Origin: Baffinella frigidus
Lineage: Eukaryota > Cryptophyceae > Cryptomonadales > Baffinellaceae
Assembly: GCA_026770585.1 (NCBI GenBank)
Contig: MU647120.1
Location: forward strand, 9,929 to 21,657
Reading direction: 5' to 3'
Length of the DNA: 11,729 nt
The notes beneath the pieces were generated by a model. It saw nothing but the letters and a program-made list of their open reading frames with translations. It was not told the origin of the DNA and searched no databases. Both the position numbers and the translations under genes were made by a program. This document shows, in pieces, positions 6,310 through 11,729 of this stretch (the stretch's first letter is position 1; every line of letters starts with the position of its first letter).

Positions 6310-6405
6310 CTAGCATCTTGCAGCTGCTCCAAGTGTAGTTACCGCATTTTCTTAAAATCTCATCCTGGCTGGCGTTTATTTTGAATGCGTCAGAGGTCCC
6401 CGCAT
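6308..6405. repeat. 100-bp inverted repeat, left copy (partner at 7037-7138)
   Basis: This segment is homologous in reverse orientation to 7037-7138, with AAAATCTCATCCTG and GGTCCCCGCAT conserved. Read on the minus strand it gives QDEILRKCGNYTWSSCKM, and the partner on the plus strand gives QDEILEKCGDRTWSRYKM, with no indel across about 37 codons. By hand count the substitutions fall about equally on all three codon positions, so coding ancestry is not established. GCGTCAGAGGTCCCCGCAT also recurs near 6836-6855. Confidence 0.7.
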
Positions 6406-6588
6406 CCACACGAGGCTACCTATGCGAACAGAGTAAATGTCGATTGTAAACGTGTGTAGTAATTTTCGGATCAAAAGCAGTGACTTTACACAGGTCCGAC
6501 CGCTCAGCGGGCGGAAACGTGATCATTTGCCCACAAAACTTTAAAAGTCCGTTTTATTCTGTTCGCCTGGGTAGTCTCGTGTGGACTG

Positions 6589-6654
6589 CCAGGCCGGATA
6601 TTTTGTAAAAGTCAATTTACCCACAAAATCTGTCAACTTAGAAACGAGATACAC
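6589..6654 (+). repeat. 66-bp direct repeat, copy 1 (copy 2 at 6874-6939)
   Basis: CCAGGCCGGATATTTTGTAA begins a 66-bp block matching 6874-6939 with two substitutions, offset 285 bp. The tail GTCAACTTAGAAACGAG is repeated again at 6660-6676, making a local 28-bp tandem. The enclosed 219 bp has no recognisable gene. Both copies translate to CKSQFTHKICQLRNE in one frame; the similarity is too high for this to say anything about selection. Confidence 0.9.
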
Positions 6655-6873
6655 GTTACGTCAACTTAGAAACGAGGTACACCCGCATGCCCGCGTCCAA
6701 CCACGCCAGATTCTTGGAAGGTGTTGCCAAAAGTCAATCCCCCCTCAAGGCAGTGGTTTTCAAAAGTTGCCAACCGTATCCTGATGCGGTTTAAAAAACT
6801 CAACACCCTCCTCCACTCTGGCGTCGCACTGCAAACGTCAGAGGTCCCCGCATACCCGCGTCCCACTGCACTA

Positions 6874-6939
6874 CCAGGCCGGATATTTTGTAAAAGTCAA
6901 TTCACCCACAAAATCTGTCAACTTAGAAACGAGGTACCC
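6874..6939 (+). repeat. 66-bp direct repeat, copy 2
   Basis: Partner of 6589-6654. It is followed immediately by a 7-bp hairpin, GTACCCA-GAT-TGGGTAC (6934-6950), which starts within its last bases. Confidence 0.9.
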
Positions 6940-7036
6940 AGATTGGGTACTTCTTTACTACACATTCGCAGGTGAGTTGACTTGTACAAAAACTGCGCCC
7001 TGGCAGTGCACTGCAAATGTGTAGTAACTTTCGTGC

Positions 7037-7138
7037 ATGCGGGGACCACCGACGCATTTTTTAAAAAAGCCAGACAGGATGAGATTTTAGAAAAATGCGG
7101 TGACCGCACTTGGAGCCGATACAAGATGATAGAGCGGT
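7037..7138. repeat. 100-bp inverted repeat, right copy (partner at 6308-6405)
   Basis: Reverse-orientation homologue of 6308-6405, so the two arms enclose about 630 bp. The plus frame is open from about 6976 to the TAA in the telomere-like tract near 7157. No known domain is recognised. It is preceded by TGTGTAGTAACTTTCG (7018-7033), a motif found six times in the window. Confidence 0.7.
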
Positions 7139-7147
7139 TAAAAATAA

Positions 7148-7254
7148 ACCTTAAACCCTAAACCCTAAACCCTCAAGGCCCAAAGCTGCCTTGTGAAGCT
7201 TTCAAACGACTTTTGGTCATTTTGGAAACATGTTCGATTTTTTTTTGAAACACG
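7148..7254. repeat. Short C-strand telomere-like tract and unique linker
   Basis: AACCCTAAACCCTAAACCCT (about 7154-7173) lies opposite in orientation to the next array. The linker has CAAGGC/GCCTTG (7174-7193) and a run of nine T around 7236. No gene is present. Confidence 0.7.
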
Positions 7255-7785
7255 CTCAGGGTTTCGGGTTTCAGATTTCGGGTCTAGGGTTTAGGGTTTG
7301 GGGTGCAGGGTGTAGGGTGTAGGGTGTAGAGTTTAGGGTATAGGGTTCAAGGCTCATGGTCTAAGGTTCAGGGTTTAGGGTGTAGGGTGTAGGGTTCAGG
7401 GTATAGGGTGTAGGGTGTAGGTTGTAGGGTGTAGAGTGTAGGGTGTAGGGTGTAGGGTGTAGGGTGTAGGGTGTAGGGTGTAGGATGTAGTGTGTGGGGT
7501 TCAAGGTTTAGGGTTGAGGTTCTAGGGTTCAGGGTGTAGGGTGTAGGGTGTATGGCGTAGGGTGTAGGGTGAGGGTTCAAGGTGTAGGGTGTAGGGTGTA
7601 GGGTGTAGGGTATAGGGCGTGGGGTGTAGTGTTTAGGGTGTAGGGGGTAGGGGGTAGGGTGTAGGGTGTAGGGTGTAGGGTGCAAGGTGTAAGGTATAGG
7701 GTGTAGAATGTAGGGTGTTGGGCGTAGGGCGGAGGGTGTAGGGTGTAGGGTGTAGGGTGTAGGGTGTAGGGTTGAGGGTAGGTAC
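7255..7785 (+). repeat. Interstitial telomere-like array dominated by TGTAGGG
   Basis: Perfect TGTAGGG runs include six units at 7437-7478 and five at 7737-7771, with TTCAGGG and TTTAGGG units mixed in. The minus strand reads Tyr-Thr-Leu-His-Pro-Thr-Pro in every frame because a 7-bp unit cycles through all frames and contains no stop. Long open frames here are artefacts. Confidence 0.9.
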
Positions 7786-7835
7786 CATTTCGCTGCCCAA
7801 TCCGTGCGACGAATGATGTCCTTCCGAGATATCCC

Positions 7836-8260
7836 CATGCCCTCCCGCGTGACCACCCACGTGACCTCCTGCGTGACCTCCCAGGTTCCCTCCCGCGTGA
7901 CCTTCCGCGTGACTTGCCGCGTGACTTCCAACGTGACCTCCCCCGATCCCTCCCGCGTGACTTTCCGCATGACCCCACTCGTGATTCCCTACGTGACCGG
8001 TCTCGTGACCTCCCCCGTGCAACACTGAGTGACCCGCTCCGGAAAGGCCCGCGTGACCTCCCTCGTGACCACCAACGTGACTTTCCACGTGACTTCCCGC
8101 GTGACTTCCCCCATGCCCCCCCTTCTCCGCTCCGTGCCCCTCCACATGCCCTCCCACGTGACCTCCCTCGTGACCTCCCGCGTGACTTCCCGCGTGACCT
8201 CCCTCGTGACCTCCCCCGTTCCCGCCCCCATGCAATACTGAGTGATCCCACCCATGACCA
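7836..8260. repeat. 12-bp minisatellite CGTGACCTCCCG, about 35 units
   Basis: The consensus is CGTGAC(C/T)TCCCN. The register is kept through almost the whole block; the one odd unit is 9 bp, so all indels I see are multiples of three. All three minus frames and two plus frames stay open. Minus frames read Gly-Gly-His-x, Arg-Gly-Arg-Ser and Thr-Arg-Glu-Val repeats. A header, TGCAA(C/T)ACTGAGTGA, occurs at 8018 and 8231 (213 bp apart) and in decayed form at 8539, indicating a higher-order unit. A low-complexity coding repeat is possible, but every frame runs into telomere-like sequence, so I call it non-coding. Confidence 0.85.
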
Positions 8261-8265
8261 TTTCA

Positions 8266-8770
8266 GGGGTTAGGGTTAATTAAGGGTTTGGGGGGTGAGG
8301 GGTGAGGGGTTAGGGATTCGGGCTAAGGGTTTGGGGGTTAGGGGTTAGGGTTTGGGGGGTCAGGAGTCAGGGGTTTGGGATTTGGGCTAAGGTTTTTAGG
8401 GTAAGGGTTTAGGTTTTAGGGTTAAGGGTTTCGGGGTTGAGATTTAGGGTCTAGGGTATAGGGGTCAGGGCATAGGGTTGAGGTCTTGGGGTTGAGAGTT
8501 TAGGGTTTAGGGTTTAGGGTTTACCCCCAGCCCCCCCATGCCCTTTTGAGTGATCCCCCCCGTGCCCCCCCCCCCCTCCCCCCCCACCTCCTCCTGGTAT
8601 AAGGTTTGGGGTTTAGGGATTGGGGTTTCGGGGTTTGGTTTCAGGGTTTTCGGGTTTAGGGTTTAGGGTCTAGGGTTTAGGGTTTAGGATTTAGGGTTTA
8701 GGGTTTAGGGTCTAGGGGTTGGGGTTTCGGGTTTCGGGTTCAGGGTTTCGGGATTAGGGTTTTGGAGGTT

Positions 8771-8804
<34 letters not shown>

Positions 8805-8960
8805 TAGGGATCAGGGATTAGGGATTAGGGATTAGGGATTCGGGATTCGGGATTAGGGTTTCGGGTTCAAGGTTTTCGGGTTTCGGGTTTGGGGTTTCGG
8901 GTTTGGGGGTTCGGGTTTGGGGTTTCGGGTTTAGGGTTCAGGGTTTCCGGGGTTAGGTCA
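8266..8960 (+). repeat. Degenerate telomere-like array, G-strand, with a C-rich insert
   Basis: TTTAGGG, TTTGGGG, TTTCGGG and GATTAGG variants dominate. 8523-8600 is a C-rich insert (runs of C, then CACCTCCTCC) that includes CATGCCCTTTTGAGTGATCC, a relative of the header unit in the 12-bp minisatellite. The later part is rich in TTTCGGG. No gene is present. Confidence 0.85.
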
Positions 8961-9179
8961 GGGGCTACACTCGCAGTTGTGTAAAGCAGCTACTCGTAAA
9001 GCACAGAGAGTATAAACCAAATCATAAATTCACCCTAATGTCAACACCCGTACCCCCAAAGTGGTCGTTCCCTGGCGAACCGTCAACACTAAACCCGAAA
9101 CCCGAAAAATGTAGACACTAAACCGAAAACCGAAAGCCGAAAAATGTAGTCACTTTCCCTTGCGCCGGACATCCAAGAT
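8961..9179. other. Mostly unique linker between opposed telomere-like arrays
   Basis: The stretch includes an imperfect tandem pair (ACACTAAAC, CCGAAA-type units, AAAAATGTAG) at about 9087-9149, and GTCACTTTCCCTTGCGCCGG (9150-9169), which matches the boundary module of the segmental duplication at 10.2 and 10.6 kb. No coding region stands out. Confidence 0.6.
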
Positions 9180-9500
9180 GACCCGAACACCTTACACCCT
9201 GCACCCTGCACCCTACACCATGCACCCTAAACCCTTCACCCTACACCCTTCACCCTACACCCTACAACCTACACCCTAAACCCCAAACCCCAAACCCCAA
9301 ACCTCAAACACTAAGCCTCAAACACCCATACCTGAAACCCCAAACCCTAAACCCCAAACCCTAAGCCTCAAGCACCCAAACCCTAAGCCTCAAACAACCC
9401 AAACCCAAAGCCTCAAACACCCACAACCTAAGCCTCAAACACATCAATCCCTAAGCCTCAAAACACCTGACCCGAACCCCCAAACCCTAAGCCGCAATCG
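9180..9500 (-). repeat. Telomere-like array in C-strand orientation
   Basis: CACCCTA, CCCTAAA and CCCCAAA variants run opposite to the array ending at 8960. From 9309 on, AAGCCTCAAACAC recurs about six times at spacings of roughly 22-50 bp as a local tandem motif. No gene is present. Confidence 0.85.
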
Positions 9501-9551
9501 CTTTACAAACAAGAAACCCTACGCCAGAAACCGTAACCTGAGGCCACATTC

Positions 9552-9701
9552 CACTCGAGAATGCTGGAGGATCCTATTTACATGTAGGGTTGTAAATATT
9601 TGTACCAGGGTAGGGTGTTCCAACCTCGCACATGTGCTAATTTCGCAGAGTAGCGTGACCAATCAACGAAAATTACTACACAATTGCCCACTTTTAAAAG
9701 C
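9552..9701. repeat. Diverged dispersed repeat, copy 2 (partner at 3497-3655)
   Basis: It keeps the order CACTCGAG, TGGA, GGGTTGT, GTACCAG, GTGACCAA, AAAATTACTACACA, CCACTT-TAAA. The palindrome present in copy 1 is absent or decayed here. Confidence 0.7.
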
Positions 9702-9746
9702 ACGTCGATTTTAAATATGCCCCTCTAGAATTCTCGCGTGGTTCCC

Positions 9747-10000
9747 CCCTTGGTGTCTGTGGTCACACTCTCATAGGGTAACGTCCTGAAAACCGGGTAG
9801 TTGAGCCTACGGTATTGCCTACGGTATTGCCTACGGTAGGCCGTAGGGGCCTAGGGGCATTAGGTCTTAGGGTACGGCCTACCGTAGGCAATCCTACGGT
9901 AGGCCTCCTCCCGTAAGCCTAACTACCCTGTTGCCCGTAAGCCTAAGTACCCTGTTTTCAGGACGTTACCCTATGAGAGTGTGACCACAGACACCAAGGG
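9747..10000. mobile_element. Foldback/MITE-like element, family 1 (254 bp, perfect 47-bp arms)
   Basis: 9747-9793 and 9954-10000 are perfect inverted repeats, opening CCCTTGGTGTCTGTGGTCAC. Inside are three 12-bp units GCCTACGGTA(TT/GG) at 9805-9840; a 13-bp stem GGCCTACCGTAGG (9876-9888) and CCTACGGTAGGCC (9893-9905) around CAAT; and a 24-bp tandem pair starting CCCGTAAGCCTAA at 9910 and 9934. The arm section CATAGGGTAACGTCCTGAAA matches the 2717-2881 foldback. GTGTGACCACAGACAC at the right end is repeated directly outside (10000-10015). There is no coding capacity and no clear target-site duplication. Confidence 0.85.
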
Positions 10001-10032
10001 TGTGACCACAGACACTCAACCCTAAACCATCA

Positions 10033-10255
10033 ACTCCCCCCACCCTTAGGTTCCATGTGTAGGGTTTCGTGTTCCGTACTCAGGGGTTAGGGTTTAGGAT
10101 TTAGGGTTCAGGATTTAGGGTTTAGGGTTTAGGGTTCAAGGTTTAGGGGTTAGGGTTTAGGCTTTAGGGTTTAGGGTTTAGGGTTTAGGGTTTAGGGTTT
10201 AAGTTTTAGGATTTGCGCGTCACCTGTGGTCACGTTCCCTCCCTTTCGCCGGGCC
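10033..10255 (+). repeat. Segmental duplication, unit 1
   Basis: It begins ACTCCCCCCACCCTTAGG and GTTCCATGTGTAGGGTTTCG, continues as a TTTAGGG array, and ends with CACCTGTGGTCACGTTCCCT and CGCCGGGCC. The same order recurs at 10320-10598. Both units follow a family 1 foldback right end. Confidence 0.9.
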
Positions 10256-10259
10256 CTAC

Positions 10260-10317
10260 GGCCTACCGTAGGCAATCCCGTAAGCCCAACTACCCTGTTT
10301 TCAGGACGTTACCCTAT
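10260..10317. mobile_element. Truncated family 1 foldback (right half only)
   Basis: GGCCTACCGTAGGCAAT, then CCCGTAAGCCCAACTACCCT and GTTTTCAGGACGTTACCCTA match the right half of the 9747-10000 element. The left arm and the outermost 25 bp or so are missing. It lies between the two segmental-duplication units, so it was copied with them. Confidence 0.8.
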
Positions 10318-10319
10318 TG

Positions 10320-10598
10320 ACTCCCCCCACCCTTAGGTTCCATGTGTAGGGTTTCGTGTTCCGTACTCAGGGGTTAGGGTTTGGGATTTAGGGTTCAGGA
10401 TTTAGGGTTTAGGGTTTAGGGTTTAGGGTTCAGTGTTGAGGGTTGAAGGTTTAGGGTTTAGGGTTTAGGGTTCAGGGTTTAGGGTTTAGGGTTTAGGGTT
10501 CAGGGTTTAGGGTTCAGGATCTAGGGTTTAGGGTTTAGGATTTAGGGTTTAGGATTGGCGCTCTACCTGTGGTCACTTTCCCTCCCTTGCGCCGGGCC
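10320..10598 (+). repeat. Segmental duplication, unit 2
   Basis: Partner of unit 1, offset 287 bp at the left edge. The internal TTTAGGG/TTCAGGG array is about 55 bp longer than in unit 1, so the array changed length after or during duplication. The right boundary reads ACCTGTGGTCACTTTCCCTC. Confidence 0.9.
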
Positions 10599-10652
10599 TT
10601 GACATTGGAGCCATTTTTGACATTGGAGCCATTTTTGACATTGGAGCCATTT
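10599..10652 (+). repeat. 18-bp tandem repeat, three exact copies
   Basis: TTGACATTGGAGCCATTT occurs at 10599, 10617 and 10635 without change, immediately after the segmental duplication boundary. The identity suggests recent slippage. Confidence 0.95.
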
Positions 10653-10689
10653 TGGGTCACGTCCAAGCCGAAGGGCGCCTGCTTCAAAC

Positions 10690-11040
10690 CTGCTTTAGGG
10701 TTATGGGGTTAGGGTTTAGGGTTTAGGGTTTAGGGTTTAGGGTTTAGGGTTGAGGGTTGAGGGTTTGCGGTTTGCGGTTTAGGGTTTGGGGGTTGGGGTT
10801 CAGTAGGGTTTGGAGTTTGGGGTTTAGGGTTTAGGGTTTAGGGTTTAGGGTTTAGGGTTTAGGGTTTGGGGTTTGGGGTTTGGGGTTTGGGGTTTGGGGT
10901 TTGAGGTTTAGGGTTTAGGGTTTAGGGTAGGGGTTTGGAGTTTAGGGATGGGGTTTGAGGGTTTAGGGTTTAGGATTCAGGGTTTAGGGTTCAGGGTAAT
11001 GAAAGGTTTCGGGGTTCGGGTTAAGGGTTCAGGGTTTAGT
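10690..11040 (+). repeat. Telomere-like array, G-strand
   Basis: It includes five perfect TTTAGGG units (10715-10749), then six (10823-10864) followed directly by five perfect TTTGGGG units (10865-10899). It contains the least degenerate TTTAGGG in the window. No gene is present. Confidence 0.9.
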
Positions 11041-11118
11041 GTCACCCTGTACCACAAACCCTAATCCCTGAACCCAACACCCTAAAATCTAAACCCCCAA
11101 CCCCCAACCCTAAACCAG
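11041..11118 (-). repeat. C-strand telomere-like tract, head-to-head with the preceding array
   Basis: Within about 10 bp of the last GGGTTTAG the strand switches: CACCCTGTACCACAAACCCT is followed by CCTAATCCCTGAACCC and CCCTAAAATCTAAACCCCC. This is the (TTTAGGG)n(CCCTAAA)n arrangement expected of joined chromosome ends. Confidence 0.8.
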
Positions 11119-11126
11119 GGTGCAAT

Positions 11127-11460
11127 GCCTATCTAGGACCTGCATCGAGAGTTATCCCAAACCCCGAACGTGATCCGAGAGGAAGAATAGCTTTCCTGCA
11201 GAACCAGTCCCGGTGTCCGCCTATGTTGGGAGCTCGCAGAACCTATCCCTTAAGTGGCCAGTAGGCTCATACGCGCTACCGTAGGGCCCTAGAACCTGCC
11301 TAGGACCTCTCGGCCGACAAATTTGACTGCCTGGCCACTTAAGGGATAAAGAAGAAGAGGAGGAAGAAGGAGTTCTAACCTCTATCCGGTCGAACCATCT
11401 AACCTTCTTCTTCTTCCTCCTCTTCTTCTTTATTGCTCTCCATGTAGGTCCTAGATAGGC
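11127..11460. mobile_element. Nested foldback element (334 bp) with GAA/TTC stem
   Basis: Outer arms GCCTATCTAGGACCT-CAT-GAGAG (11127-11151) and 11436-11460 match with two or three mismatches. A second pair is perfect over 18 bp: TATCCCTTAAGTGGCCAG (11244-11261) with 11331-11348. A third pair, 24 bp perfect, is purine-rich 11346-11369 (AAAGAAGAAGAGGAGGAAG) with pyrimidine-rich 11410-11433, loop 40 nt. GCTACCGTAGGGCCCTAG lies inside (11275-11292). No coding capacity or clear target-site duplication. Confidence 0.8.
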
Positions 11461-11492
11461 CCTCAAGTCTTAAGTTGAGTGATGCAAAGTCT

Positions 11493-11690
11493 ATGCGCCC
11501 CCACCCCCCCACCCCGAACCCCGAACCCCTCAATCCTAACCCCTAAACTCTCAATCTTAAACTCTAAGTTCAGGACTTGGGGTTTAGGGTTTAGGGTTTA
11601 GGGTTTAGAGTTTCGGGTTTAGGGTTTAGAGTTTCGGGTTTCGGGTTTCGGGTTTCGGGTTTAGGGTTTAGGGTTTGGGGTTTGGGGTTG
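11493..11690. repeat. C-strand then G-strand telomere-like arrays
   Basis: 11498-11567 has CCCCACCCC, CCCCGAA and CCCTAAA-like units (C-strand). From 11577 the strand changes to TTTAGGG and TTTCGGG units, to about 11690. The final 39 bp are unique. No gene is present. Confidence 0.8.
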
Positions 11691-11729
11691 AAGGGGTGCC
11701 TCCACTGTGGGGAGCGATTGCGTGTCGCC

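Noticed and set aside
6589-6939. LTR retrotransposon remnant or TRIM
   Set aside because: The direct repeats are only 66 bp, do not begin TG and end CA, and no primer-binding site or polypurine tract is recognisable.
7368-8251. Long minus-strand open frames (200-224 codons) through the minisatellite and TGTAGGG array
   Set aside because: All three minus frames are open because the 12-bp unit keeps register and the 7-bp unit has no stop in that orientation. No domain, no start context and no single frame favoured.
10823-10899. True chromosome end
   Set aside because: Perfect TTTAGGG runs are at most six units and are followed by opposite-strand repeats and unique sequence.

Overview
This window looks like subtelomeric or telomere-derived heterochromatin from a nuclear eukaryotic chromosome. 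I find no intact gene, tRNA, rRNA or CRISPR array. Most of the sequence is built from degenerate heptamers of the TTTAGGG (Arabidopsis-type) telomere repeat and its variants: TTCAGGG, TGTAGGG, TTTGGGG, TTTCGGG and TTATGGG. That repeat type is known from land plants, many green algae, glaucophytes, dinoflagellates and chromerids. The sequence alone does not separate these; a unicellular alga or relative is my inference. The longest perfect TTTAGGG run I see is six units, so these are old interstitial arrays and not a live chromosome end.

Layout. 1-1860 is a G-rich telomere-like field carrying interspersed modules: a GGGCAAGAACAACATGGAC block, a GGCGCCATGGTAGCAACG block repeated six times, and a 32-bp GTTTGCGT-type minisatellite. 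1866-4430 is an island of lower G content packed with foldback (hairpin) elements and diverged direct repeats, including a perfect 42-bp palindrome. 4465-5075 is a telomere-like array with nine perfect TTCAGGG units. 5084-5718 is an array of four constant modules of about 58 bp separated by three unrelated spacers; segments of these spacers recur elsewhere in the window. 5789-6085 is a 36-bp minisatellite plus a 31-bp tandem pair. 6091-7140 is a second repeat island with a nested foldback, a 66-bp direct repeat and a 100-bp inverted pair.

7255-7785 is a TGTAGGG array. 7836-8260 is a 12-bp minisatellite (CGTGACCTCCCG) open in five of six frames. 8266-8960 is G-strand telomere-like, and after about 220 bp it is followed by a C-strand array at 9180-9500. 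9747-10000 is a foldback element with perfect 47-bp arms, and its right half is repeated within a segmental duplication at 10260-10598. 10690-11040 (G-strand) meets 11041-11118 (C-strand) in a head-to-head junction. 11127-11460 is a nested foldback with a GAA/TTC-rich stem, followed by a last C-strand then G-strand array.

No genes work together here. Two themes tie the repeats together. The first is the near-palindrome CCTACCGTAGG, often next to CCTAG, which recurs in foldbacks, minisatellite and spacers. The second is repeated head-to-head joining of telomere-like arrays. Several repeat pairs also translate into similar short peptides with stops or frameshifts. They could be decayed exons captured into the subtelomere, but my hand counts of substitutions by codon position do not establish coding ancestry.
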